Source: Herbiconiux aconitum
Lineage (GTDB): Bacteria > Actinomycetota > Actinomycetes > Actinomycetales > Microbacteriaceae
Reading direction: 5' to 3'
NCBI RefSeq assembly: GCF_024979235.1
Contig: NZ_JANLCM010000001.1
Location: forward strand, 186,001 to 250,000
Length of the DNA: 64,000 nt
Shown: positions 35,247-46,777 of the stretch, piece after piece
How positions within the stretch are numbered: the first letter of the stretch is position 1
How the letters are laid out: every line of letters begins with the position of its first letter
Notes under the pieces: generated by a model
What the model saw: the letters and a program-made list of their open reading frames with translations, nothing else
What the model was told of the DNA's origin: nothing
Database searches by the model: none
Translations under genes and position numbers: made by a program

Positions 35247-36644
35247 ATGACCTCCACCGTGCTCGACGCCCCACCGGCCGCCCCCGCGAACACGAGGGGC
35301 CGGGTGATCCTGGCGAGTCTGATCGGCACCTCGATCGAGTTCTACGACTTCTACGTCTATGCGACCGCAGCGGTGCTGGTGTTCCCGACGTTGTTCTTCG
35401 CCAACGCCGACCCCACGATCTCGCTGCTGCAGTCGTTCGCCGTGTTCGGCGTCGCGTTCGTGGCCCGGCCGATCGGCTCGATCCTGTTCGGCCACTTCGG
35501 CGACCGGATCGGGCGCAAGCGCACCCTGGTGGCGTCGCTGCTCACGATGGGTATCGCCACGGTGCTCATCGGCGCACTGCCCACCGGTCTCACCCCGGGC
35601 TGGCAGATCCTCGCCCCGGCCCTGCTCGTGATCTTCCGGTTCTGCCAGGGCCTCGGCCTCGGCGGCGAGTGGTCGGGCGCGGCCCTCCTCGCCACCGAGA
35701 ACGCGCCGAAGGGCCGGCGTGCCGTCTACGGCACCTTCCCCCAGCTGGGCGCCCCGATCGGCTTCATCATCGCCAACGTGGTCTTCTTGGTGCTCAGCAC
35801 CACGCTCGACTCGGAGTCGTTCCTCGCCTGGGGCTGGCGGGTGCCGTTCCTGGCCAGCGCCGTGCTCGTGATCATCGGACTCTACGTGCGGTTCAAGCTC
35901 GTCGAGACCCCGGCGTTCACCAAGGTCGTCGACGCGGGTGCGGTGGCGAAGCTGCCGGTCGCGCGGGTGTTCAAGACCAGCTGGCGCCCCCTCATCCTGG
36001 GCACCTTCATCATGCTGGCGACCTACGTGCTGTTCTATCTGATGACCACCTTCACGCTCACCTTCGGCACCACGGCCTCCTCCGTCGAGGCAGCCCAGGC
36101 GGCAGCGGATGCGGCGGGCAAGCCGTTCGACCCGTCCACCTTCGTGCCGGGGCTCGGCTACGGTCGCAACGACTTCTTGATCATGCTCGTGATCGGCTGC
36201 GTGTTCTTCGGAATCTTCACCCTCGTCGCCGGCCCGCTCGCCGAGCGCTTCGGACGCCGCATGACGCTCATCTGGACGACGATCGGCATCGCCGCCTTCG
36301 GACTCTTCTTCGTGCCGCTGTTCGCGGGAGGGTTCGTGGGCGTCATGGCGCTCCTCATCATCGGCTTCACCCTGATGGGGCTCACCTTCGGCCCCATGGG
36401 TTCCGAACTGCCCGAACTCTTCCCGGCGAACGTGCGGTACACGGGGTCGGCCATCAGCTACAACGTGGCCTCGATCCTCGGCGCGGCGGTCGCCCCGTTC
36501 ATCGCGGTGGCGCTCTGGCAGGCCGCTGACGGCAGCCCCGCCCTGGTGGGCAACTACCTCTCCCTGATGGCGCTGATCACGCTCGGTGCGCTCTTCATCA
36601 GCAAGGAGACCCGCGACATCGACTTCGACAACACCCTCAGCTGA
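35247..36644 (+). CDS. MHS-family MFS transporter (metabolite:proton symporter type)
   Basis: This 465-aa protein has twelve predicted membrane segments and the MHS opening GTSIEFYDFYVYATAAVLVF, followed by the MFS motif GHFGDRIGRKRTL in loop 2-3 and GLGLGGEWSGAALLATENAP. Relatives import organic acids, betaine or proline with protons; the substrate cannot be read. ATG 35247 was chosen because the first membrane helix follows soon after. It is divergent from the ribokinase-type gene and stands alone. Confidence 0.88.
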   Translation: MTSTVLDAPPAAPANTRGRVILASLIGTSIEFYDFYVYATAAVLVFPTLFFANADPTISLLQSFAVFGVAFVARPIGSILFGHFGDRIGRKRTLVASLLTMGIATVLIGALPTGLTPGWQILAPALLVIFRFCQGLGLGGEWSGAALLATENAPKGRRAVYGTFPQLGAPIGFIIANVVFLVLSTTLDSESFLAWGWRVPFLASAVLVIIGLYVRFKLVETPAFTKVVDAGAVAKLPVARVFKTSWRPLILGTFIMLATYVLFYLMTTFTLTFGTTASSVEAAQAAADAAGKPFDPSTFVPGLGYGRNDFLIMLVIGCVFFGIFTLVAGPLAERFGRRMTLIWTTIGIAAFGLFFVPLFAGGFVGVMALLIIGFTLMGLTFGPMGSELPELFPANVRYTGSAISYNVASILGAAVAPFIAVALWQAADGSPALVGNYLSLMALITLGALFISKETRDIDFDNTLS

Positions 36645-36674
36645 GGCGTGTTCGCCCTCGGCTGAGAGCGAGCT

Positions 36675-36720
36675 GTCAACCGAAGTTGACAACCCGAATC
36701 CGTCAACTAGGGTTGACACA
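36675..36720 (+). promoter_or_regulatory. Promoter with two palindromic operators, leaderless start
   Basis: GTCAAC-CGAA-GTTGAC (36675-36690) and GTCAAC-TAGG-GTTGAC (36702-36717) are perfect inverted repeats with centres 27 bases apart. TTGACA at 36686-36691, 16 bases, then TAGGGT at 36708-36713 form a promoter whose start point would coincide with the ATG at 36720, so the mRNA is probably leaderless. Both palindromes overlap promoter elements, which suggests repression, perhaps by the encoded HTH protein. Confidence 0.7.
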
Positions 36721-36935
36721 TGGATGTCACCGATGTGCACACACTGGCGGCGGATGCGGGCAGTAACGACCCGATCGTCTCGCTGCGGGCCGTGGCGAAG
36801 CTTCGTCTCGAACTCGATCGCATCGAGGCCGTGGCCGTTCGACGCGCCCGCAACGCGAACGCCTCCTGGCAGTTGATCGCCCTCGCACTGGGCGTCTCGC
36901 GCCAGGCCGTGCACAAGAAGTACGGCCGGCACTGA
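36720..36935 (+). CDS. Small helix-turn-helix protein
   Basis: This 71-aa protein is predicted all-helical, with RAVAKLRLELDRIEAVAVRRARN followed by a C-terminal helix-turn-helix, SWQLIALALGVSRQAVHKKYG. Small actinobacterial proteins of this kind accompany transporters or Clp-type genes as regulators. It has no ribosome site; the ATG is at the predicted transcription start. The operator pair upstream makes autoregulation likely, and the ABC exporter gene 44 bases downstream is the likely co-target. Confidence 0.75.
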   Translation: MDVTDVHTLAADAGSNDPIVSLRAVAKLRLELDRIEAVAVRRARNANASWQLIALALGVSRQAVHKKYGRH

Positions 36936-36979
36936 CCCCGCCTGCCCCACGCATCCGTTCTCCGCACAGAAAGAAGACC

Positions 36980-38860
36980 ATGTCGACCACCACGTCCACC
37001 CCCGAGAAGGAAGACGACCGCCCGGCCCCGCGCTCCCGGAGCCCCTTCGGTCGCGGCCGCAAGCCCGAGGAGGGCCCGCGGGCGAAATTCCGCCAGCTGC
37101 TGCCGTTCCTCTTCGAGCACAAGAAGGTGCTCTCGATCGTCGTGGTGCTGAGCATCCTGGGCGCCGCTGCGAGCCTCGCCCAGCCGCTGCTCGTGAGCCA
37201 GGTGATCACCGTCGTGCAAGCGGGCGACCCGCTCGACATGCTGGTGTGGGCACTCATCGCCCTCGTCATCATCTCGGGCCTGATCAGCGGGTTCCAGCAC
37301 TACCTCCTGCAGCGCACCGGCACCAGCGTGGTGCTCTCGGCCCGCCGGCAGCTGGTGCACCGGATGCTCCGCCTCCCGATCAGCCAGTTCGACACCCGGC
37401 GCACGGGGGACCTGGTGTCACGCGTCGGCTCCGACACGACGCTGCTCTACGCGGTCATCACCCAGGGCCTGGTGGATGCCGTCGGCGGCTCCCTGGTGTT
37501 CTTCGGCGCCCTGGTCGCGATGTTCATCATCGACCCGGTGCTCCTCGGCCTCACGGTGCTCGTGATCGCCGTCTCCGTGGTCACGGTCGTCTCGATCTCC
37601 GGGCGGGTGCGCACCGCGAGCCGCAAGCAGCAGGAGAAGGTGGGCGACCTGGCGGCGGCGGTCGAGCGCTCGATCAGCGCCATCCGCACCGTGCGCGCCT
37701 CGAACGCCACCGAACGCGAGATCGCAGCGGTCGACAAGGATGCCCAGGGGGCGTGGGTGCAGGGCGTGAAAGTCGCGAAGATCTCGGCTCTCGTCGTGCC
37801 GATCGCCGGCATCGCGTTGCAGGTGTCGTTCCTCGTGGTGCTCGGCGTCGGCGGGTACCGCGTCGCATCCGGAGCCATCACCATCGCGAGCCTGGTGTCG
37901 TTCATCCTGTTCCTGTTCATGATGATCATGCCGCTCGGCCAGGCCTTCGGCGCCATCAACTCGGTGAACCAGGCGCTCGGGGCGCTCGGGCGCATCCAGG
38001 AGATCGTCGAACTGCCGATCGAGGGTCAGGACGACCGGAAGGTCGCGGCTCTTGCAGCCCCAGGCTCGGCGTCACCGGATGCCCCGGCGATCGAGTTCGT
38101 CGACGTGCACTTCAGCTATGACGAGTCGGTCGCCGCCGGCGATTCCTCGACGCAGAACCCGGAGGCCGAAGAGGTGGAGACCGGCGTGCTGCACGGCATC
38201 AGCTTCGCCGCCGGCCGCGGCAAGCGCACCGCGATCGTCGGTCCCTCCGGCGCCGGGAAGTCGACCATCCTCGCGCTGATCGAGCGCTTCTACGACCCGA
38301 CCTCCGGCACTGTGCGGTTCGGTGGCGTCGACGTGCGTCAGCTCGACCGCGTGGAGCTCCGCTCGCAGATCGGTTACGTGGAACAGGATGCCCCGGTGCT
38401 GGCCGGCAGCATCCGCCAGAACCTGCTGCTCGGCTCTCCCGAGGCCACCGACGAGGAGTGCGTGGAGGTGCTGCACGCGGTGAACCTCGACGAGGTGCTC
38501 TCGCGTTCAGCCGACGGCCTCGACGCGGCCGTGGGTGAAGACGGCGTCATGCTCTCCGGCGGGGAGCGCCAGCGCCTCGCCATCGCGCGAGCGCTGCTCG
38601 CCGCTCCCCCGGTGCTGCTGCTCGACGAGTCGACCTCGTCGCTCGACGGGCTGAACGAGCAGATGCTCCGTGAGGCGATCGACGCCGTGGCTGAAGACCG
38701 CTCGCTGATCGTGATCGCGCACCGCCTGTCGACCGTGGTCGACTCCGATCAGATCGTCGTGGTCGACCACGGCCGGGTGGTGGGGGTGGGCACGCACTCC
38801 GAGCTCGTCGCATCCACCCCCCTCTACCGCGAATTGGCGAAGCACCAGCTGCTGGTCTGA
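36980..38860 (+). CDS. ABC exporter, fused membrane and ATP-binding domains
   Basis: This 626-aa half-transporter has a charged N-terminal tail of about 45 residues, six membrane helices (about 50-345) of the type-I exporter fold with RTGDLVSRVGSDTTLL, and a nucleotide-binding domain. The latter has Walker A GPSGAGKST at 421-429, signature LSGGERQRLAIARALL and Walker B VLLLDESTSSLDG. It would work as a homodimer exporting drugs or lipids. An insertion of about 20 acidic residues (GDSSTQNPEAEEVETG) lies in the first strands of the ATPase domain. It is probably co-transcribed with the 71-aa HTH gene. Confidence 0.92.
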   Translation: MSTTTSTPEKEDDRPAPRSRSPFGRGRKPEEGPRAKFRQLLPFLFEHKKVLSIVVVLSILGAAASLAQPLLVSQVITVVQAGDPLDMLVWALIALVIISGLISGFQHYLLQRTGTSVVLSARRQLVHRMLRLPISQFDTRRTGDLVSRVGSDTTLLYAVITQGLVDAVGGSLVFFGALVAMFIIDPVLLGLTVLVIAVSVVTVVSISGRVRTASRKQQEKVGDLAAAVERSISAIRTVRASNATEREIAAVDKDAQGAWVQGVKVAKISALVVPIAGIALQVSFLVVLGVGGYRVASGAITIASLVSFILFLFMMIMPLGQAFGAINSVNQALGALGRIQEIVELPIEGQDDRKVAALAAPGSASPDAPAIEFVDVHFSYDESVAAGDSSTQNPEAEEVETGVLHGISFAAGRGKRTAIVGPSGAGKSTILALIERFYDPTSGTVRFGGVDVRQLDRVELRSQIGYVEQDAPVLAGSIRQNLLLGSPEATDEECVEVLHAVNLDEVLSRSADGLDAAVGEDGVMLSGGERQRLAIARALLAAPPVLLLDESTSSLDGLNEQMLREAIDAVAEDRSLIVIAHRLSTVVDSDQIVVVDHGRVVGVGTHSELVASTPLYRELAKHQLLV

Positions 38861-38878
38861 GCGGGGCGGGCCGCCGGG

Positions 38879-39667
38879 TCAGTTCTTCGGGGTGGCCCGG
38901 CGCAGCAGCACGAAGCCGGTGAGGGCCGCGAGAGCGGTCGGCACGAGGCTCCAGAAGATCACGCCCACCGCCCCGTTCTCGACGAACCACGCGCCCACCG
39001 CCGGCCAGCTGTCGGTGAAGACGACGAGGGCCAGCAGCCCCACGATCACGAGGGCGAGGGCGGCGAAGAACACCAGCATCCCGTTCACCCGCCAGCGAAG
39101 GTAGATGGTGGCGATCCCGGAGCCGACGAAGAAGAAGAACAAGAAGATCGCGAAGTAGATCAGGAAGCGGAACCACCACGACTGGTCGGGAGGGCCGAAG
39201 TAGAACGCGGTGAACATCCGGCCGCCGAGGCCCCACCCGTTCGTGGCCTCCTCGATCACCGCGAGCACGGTCATACCCGCGCTGTAGAGCGCCGAGAGCA
39301 CCACGAAGGCGAGGGCGGAGCCCAGCCAGAACTCGCGGCGCGTGACACTGAGACCGAGGCCGAACGGGAAGGTCAGGGTGATCGCCTGGATGCCCAGCAC
39401 CATCATGTAGACGAAGATGTAGAACGTCGCGCCGCTGTACTGCAACCCGTCCTGGGCGTTCTGGGTGGACTCGGGGTCGCCGCGGGTGGCGGTGGCGATG
39501 ATCCACCAGATGATCAGGTTGATCAGAAAGATGAAGCCGAGGATCATCCACGGGATGGCGAAGACGCTGAACCGGTTGACGAGGTGCAGCCTCATCACGG
39601 AGATCACGCGTCCTGCGCCCAGGGTGGGTGCGATCGCGGGTTCGGGAGTGAGAGTGGAAGTGGTCAT
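38879..39667 (-). CDS. ABC-2-type permease subunit
   Basis: This 262-aa protein has six predicted membrane segments, including FAIPWMILGFIFLINLIIWW, ALAFVVLSALYSAGMTVLAV and LIYFAIFLFFFFVGSG. No enzyme motifs are present. It is the membrane partner of the ATPase encoded directly upstream, whose stop overlaps this start by four bases (ATGA). A GntR regulator of the YtrA type heads the operon, so the locus resembles cell-wall-antibiotic or glycopeptide stress exporters; that role is inferred from context. Confidence 0.82.
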   Translation of the reverse strand: MTTSTLTPEPAIAPTLGAGRVISVMRLHLVNRFSVFAIPWMILGFIFLINLIIWWIIATATRGDPESTQNAQDGLQYSGATFYIFVYMMVLGIQAITLTFPFGLGLSVTRREFWLGSALAFVVLSALYSAGMTVLAVIEEATNGWGLGGRMFTAFYFGPPDQSWWFRFLIYFAIFLFFFFVGSGIATIYLRWRVNGMLVFFAALALVIVGLLALVVFTDSWPAVGAWFVENGAVGVIFWSLVPTALAALTGFVLLRRATPKN

Positions 39668-40554
39668 GCGCTCTGCTCGAATTCCTTGTGAGGGACGTTG
39701 GTCTTCTGCACGACCAGTTGCTGCAGCGACACGGGCGAGAGCTCGAGGCCGGCTTCGACGGCTTCGACGCGTTCGCTCTGGCTGAGCCGGCCGACGGTGA
39801 CGGACGAGAGTCCGCCGAGGTGATCGGTGTGGAGCACCTCGCGATGGGCGACGAAGGCGTCGACGGCGGCGCGCGTGCCCACCACCGTGGTGGCCGAGCC
39901 GCGCAGGCTGTCGGCATCCTGATCGATGATGAGGCGCCCGTCGTCGATCACGAAGACGTGCTCGAGCAGGTTCGACACCTCGTCGATCAGGTGGGTGGAG
40001 AGCACGACGGTGCGCGGATGCTCGGCGTAGTCGGAGAGCAGGCGATCGTAGAAGATCTGCCGCGCCACCGCATCCAGGCCCAGGTAGGGCTCGTCGAAGA
40101 AGGTGAGCGGGGCGCGCGAGGCGAGGCCCACGATGACGCCGATCGACGAGAGCTGGCCGCGCGAGATCTTCTTGATGCGCCGCGTCAACGGCACGCGGAA
40201 GTCGTCGATCAGCTGCTCGGCGAACACCCCGTCCCAGTTCGGGAAGAACCACGGAGCACTGCGGAAGACGTGCTTCGCCGTGAACTCCTCCGGGTACTTC
40301 TGGCTCTCCTTGATGAAGCAGACACGCTGCAGAACGTGCTTGTTCTCCACCGGGGTCTCACCGAACACCCGGATGCTGCCGCGGGTCGCGAAATCCTGAC
40401 CCGTGAGTAGCTGCATCAGAGTGGTCTTGCCGGCGCCGTTGCGGCCGAGGAGGCCGGAGATGGTGTTCTCCTCGACGGAGAAGCTCACGTCATCGACGGC
40501 CGTGACGTTCTTGAATCGCTTGGTGAGGCCCGAGACCTCGATCACCGCGGTCAT
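39664..40554 (-). CDS. ABC transporter ATP-binding protein (GntR-linked, YtrB-like)
   Basis: This 296-aa protein has Walker A GRNGAGKTT, Walker B LTFFDEPYLGLD and the H-loop VVLSTHLIDEV. The signature reads KISRGQLSSIG in place of LSGGQ, which is common in this GntR-linked ABC subfamily. A C-terminal region of about 80 residues follows the H-loop. It overlaps the GntR gene upstream and the permease gene downstream by four bases each, so all three are coupled. Confidence 0.9.
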   Translation of the reverse strand: MTAVIEVSGLTKRFKNVTAVDDVSFSVEENTISGLLGRNGAGKTTLMQLLTGQDFATRGSIRVFGETPVENKHVLQRVCFIKESQKYPEEFTAKHVFRSAPWFFPNWDGVFAEQLIDDFRVPLTRRIKKISRGQLSSIGVIVGLASRAPLTFFDEPYLGLDAVARQIFYDRLLSDYAEHPRTVVLSTHLIDEVSNLLEHVFVIDDGRLIIDQDADSLRGSATTVVGTRAAVDAFVAHREVLHTDHLGGLSSVTVGRLSQSERVEAVEAGLELSPVSLQQLVVQKTNVPHKEFEQSA

Positions 40555-40907
40555 TCGGTGCCCTCCTGTCTGATCATCTCGACCAGCTGCGACTCCGAGA
40601 TGCCGAGCTTGCCGGCTTCGGTGACGAGCGGTCGAACGTATTCGTTCTGGAATTGGTCGCGGCGCTTGGCGACCAGTCGGTCGCGTGCCCCGGTTGCGAC
40701 GAACATGCCGATTCCCCTCTTCTTGTACAGAACCCCGTCATCGACGAGCAGGTTCACGCCTTTTCCGGCGGTCGCCGGGTTGATGCGGTGGAACGCCGCG
40801 AACTCGTTCGTCGACGGCACCTGCCCCTCTTCGGGCAGGATGCCGGCGATGATGTCGTTCTCGATCTGCTCCGCGATCTGAACGAAGATCGGCCGCGACT
40901 CATCCAT
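40551..40907 (-). CDS. GntR-family regulator, YtrA subfamily
   Basis: This 118-aa protein has the GntR winged helix PIFVQIAEQIENDIIAG, then EGQVPSTNEFAAFHRINPAT and LVDDGVLYKKRGIGMFV, followed by a short helical tail of about 45 residues instead of a large effector domain. That is the YtrA architecture, typical of ABC-linked regulators. It starts at ATG 40905-40907. A 24-base palindrome ends 18 bases upstream, so autorepression of the three-gene operon is likely. Confidence 0.92.
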   Translation of the reverse strand: MDESRPIFVQIAEQIENDIIAGILPEEGQVPSTNEFAAFHRINPATAGKGVNLLVDDGVLYKKRGIGMFVATGARDRLVAKRRDQFQNEYVRPLVTEAGKLGISESQLVEMIRQEGTE

Positions 40908-40924
40908 TGCTGCGGCCGTTCGTC

Positions 40925-40948
40925 GGTTCGTTACTCATGTAACTAACC
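40925..40948. promoter_or_regulatory. 24-bp palindromic operator upstream of the GntR-ABC operon
   Basis: GGTTCGTTAC (40925-40934), TCAT, then GTAACTAACC (40939-40948): arms match at 9 of 10 positions. The GTTAC/GTAAC half-sites and the position just upstream of the gntR start fit a YtrA-type operator. The divergent fusion-protein gene begins 48 bases away, so it may also be affected. Confidence 0.72.
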
Positions 40949-40995
40949 AACCAGGCTTGCTGCGCCGTGTCAAGGGCCGGTGCCAAGATTGGTGC

Positions 40996-44418
<3,423 letters not shown>

Positions 44419-44443
44419 CCCTCCTCGCGAGCCGCGAGGAGGG
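44419..44443. terminator. Short perfect hairpin between convergent genes
   Basis: CCCTCCTCGCG and CGCGAGGAGGG form a perfect 11-base stem with a 3-base loop directly after the fusion-gene stop. The CTCCTCGCGA/CGCGAGGAG ends equal the outer arms of the repeat at 25962-26032, so this may be a relic of that element with its centre lost. It can act as a bidirectional terminator. Confidence 0.6.
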
Positions 44444-44455
44444 CAGGTCAGAGGG

Positions 44456-45922
44456 TCACGAGTTCGGGATGAGGGTGTACTTGGTCGAGAGGTACTCGTG
44501 GATGCCCTCGAGCCCACCCTCGCGGCCGAGCCCCGACTGCTTCACGCCACCGAACGGTGCCGCCGCATTCGAGATGACGCCCACGTTCAGGCCCATCATG
44601 CCGGTGTCGAGCTTCTCGATCATCCGCTGTCCACGTGCCAGGCTCTCGGTGAACACGTAGCTCACCAAGCCGTACTCGGTGTCGTTCGCGAGCCGCACGG
44701 CTTCGTCTTCGTCGTCGAACTCGACGACGCTCACCACCGGCCCGAAGATCTCCTCGCGCAGGATGTCGCTGTCGGCCGGCACGTTCGTGACCACGGTCGG
44801 CTCGTAGAAGCTACCTGCGCCCTCGATGCGGTGACCACCGGCCACCAGCGTGGCGCCGCGGGTGAGCGCATCCTGAACCAGCTCGTCGGCCTTGTCGACC
44901 GCGTCGTCGTTGATCAGCGGGCCGATCCCCACGCCCTCTTCGGTGCCGCGCCCGATGCGGAACGCGGCCACCTTCTCCGCCACCCGCCGCGAGAACTCGG
45001 CCGAGACCGAGCGGTGCACGATGAAGCGGTTCGCCGCGGTGCAGGCCTGGCCGATGTTGCGGAATTTCGCCAGCATCGCGCCGTCGACCGCCTTGTCGAG
45101 GTCGGCGTCGTCGAACACCACGAACGGGGCGTTGCCACCGAGCTCCATCGAGGTGCGCAGCACGTTCTCCGACGCCTGCTTCATGAGCGCGCGGCCCACC
45201 GGCGTCGACCCGGTGAAGCTGAGCTTGCGCAACCGCGGGTCGGCGATGATCGGAGCGGAGACCGCGTTCGACGTCGACGTCGTGATCACGTTGACGACCC
45301 CGCCCGGGAGCCCGGCCTCTTCGAGAAGGCGCGCGATGTAGAGGGTGGTGAGCGGGGTGAGGGTCGCGGGTTTCACCACGACCGTGCAGCCCGCAGCCAA
45401 GGCCGGAGCGATCTTGCGCGTGGCCATGGCGAGCGGGAAGTTCCACGGGGTGATGAGGAACGAGGGACCCACGGGCCGCTGCGACACCACCATCTGCCCC
45501 GTGCCTTCGGGGTTGCGGCCATAGCGGCCGGCGATCCGCACCGCCTCCTCGCTGAACCAACGCAGGAACTCGCCGCCGTAGGCCACCTCGCCTGCGGCTT
45601 CGGCCAGCGGCTTGCCCATCTCCAGGGTCATGAGCAGGGCGACCGCATCCTTGCGTTCCTGCAGCAGGTCGAAGGCGCCGCGCAGGATCTCGCCGCGCGC
45701 CCGGGGAGCTGTGGCAGCCCACTCGTCAGCCACCTCGACGGCGGCATCGAGAGCGCGGATGCCGTCTTCCGGCGTCGCATCGGCGATCGACTTCAGCACT
45801 GCACCGGTGGCCGGATCGTGCACGTCGATGGTCTTCCCGCTCGATGACGCAACCCACTTGCCGCCGATGAAGAGGCGGTCGGGCACGGATGCGAGGAGGT
45901 CGGCCTCGGATGCTGCGGTCAT
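44456..45922 (-). CDS. gabD: NAD(P)-dependent succinate-semialdehyde-dehydrogenase-type aldehyde dehydrogenase
   Basis: This 488-aa protein has the ALDH motifs PWNFPLAMATRKIAPALAAG, FTGSTPVGRALM, MELGGNAPF (general-base Glu) and GQACTAANR (catalytic Cys), and EEIFGPVVSVV near the end. The pattern is closest to the SSADH group, which oxidises succinate semialdehyde to succinate. It is convergent with the aminotransferase fusion; an aldehyde product of that enzyme is a possible substrate, by inference only. It starts at ATG 45920-45922 with an AAGGA-type site upstream. Confidence 0.87.
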   Translation of the reverse strand: MTAASEADLLASVPDRLFIGGKWVASSSGKTIDVHDPATGAVLKSIADATPEDGIRALDAAVEVADEWAATAPRARGEILRGAFDLLQERKDAVALLMTLEMGKPLAEAAGEVAYGGEFLRWFSEEAVRIAGRYGRNPEGTGQMVVSQRPVGPSFLITPWNFPLAMATRKIAPALAAGCTVVVKPATLTPLTTLYIARLLEEAGLPGGVVNVITTSTSNAVSAPIIADPRLRKLSFTGSTPVGRALMKQASENVLRTSMELGGNAPFVVFDDADLDKAVDGAMLAKFRNIGQACTAANRFIVHRSVSAEFSRRVAEKVAAFRIGRGTEEGVGIGPLINDDAVDKADELVQDALTRGATLVAGGHRIEGAGSFYEPTVVTNVPADSDILREEIFGPVVSVVEFDDEDEAVRLANDTEYGLVSYVFTESLARGQRMIEKLDTGMMGLNVGVISNAAAPFGGVKQSGLGREGGLEGIHEYLSTKYTLIPNS

Positions 45923-46132
45923 GTCGGTCCTTTCGAAGTGGTCGCGTGGTGTCGACCGTACGCTGTGAGTGTACAGTTCAGGGTCGGCGATCTGGCACTC
46001 GGATGGGTGCAGCTTGCCAGAGTGGCATCATGCCGAGCCGTGAAGGTCAACCCACGGCGCGGCAGGTCGGCGGTGGGCTTCGGGCGGCCGGCGCGCGCCA
46101 GGCAGCCCTCGTCGGGCGGCGGGCGCCAGGCT

Positions 46133-46726
46133 TCAGCGTTCCACGAGGTCGGAGGTGATCAGGTCGGCGCCCGCGTGCGCGAGCTCGGCGATGGCCGCTC
46201 GCGAGGCATCCGGTGACACCCCGGCCACCAGGTCGGTGAGCACGCGCACGTGCCGGCCGTGCTCGATCGCGTCGAGCGCCGACGCACGCACGCAGTAGTC
46301 GGTGGCGAGCCCCGCGACGTCGACCTCGGTGACACCGTTCGCGTCGAGCAGCTCGTTCACGGTGCCGCCCTCCTCGGTCGTGCCTTCGTAGATCGAATAG
46401 GCGGGTTGACCCTGCCCCTTCCGCACATGGAAGTCGATCGCATCGGTGGTCAGCTGGTCGTGGTAGTCGGCGCCCCGGGTGCCGGCCACGCAGTGCACGG
46501 GCCAGGTCGACTCGAAATCGGGTTCGCCGTCGGTGGCGAAGTGGCCGCCGTTGTCGTTGTCGGCGTCGTGCCAGTCGCGCGATGCGATCACGAGGTCGTA
46601 GGCATCCGGATGCGCCGCCAGCAGCGCCGAGATGCCGTTCGCCACCGCGGTTCCACCGTCGACCCCCAGTGCCCCGCCTTCGATGAAATCGTTCTGCACA
46701 TCGATGATGAACAGTGCTCTCGACAT
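46133..46726 (-). CDS. pncA: Nicotinamidase
   Basis: This 197-aa isochorismatase-fold protein has the triad Asp9 (IIDVQNDF), Lys103 (VRKGQ) and nucleophile Cys145 (TDYCVRAS), and the metal-site DWHDADNDNGGHF. It deamidates nicotinamide to nicotinate for NAD salvage. It starts at ATG 46724-46726. About 210 bases with no recognisable gene separate it from gabD downstream. Confidence 0.93.
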   Translation of the reverse strand: MSRALFIIDVQNDFIEGGALGVDGGTAVANGISALLAAHPDAYDLVIASRDWHDADNDNGGHFATDGEPDFESTWPVHCVAGTRGADYHDQLTTDAIDFHVRKGQGQPAYSIYEGTTEEGGTVNELLDANGVTEVDVAGLATDYCVRASALDAIEHGRHVRVLTDLVAGVSPDASRAAIAELAHAGADLITSDLVER

Positions 46727-46777
46727 CGTCTTCTCCGTCTTCGTCGGGTGAAGTGAGATGATTCGATTTTACGTCGC

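Noticed and set aside
35190..36950. A 586-aa open frame antisense to the MHS transporter
   Set aside because: Composition is Gly/His/Arg/Glu-rich as expected for a shadow frame of a membrane-protein gene.
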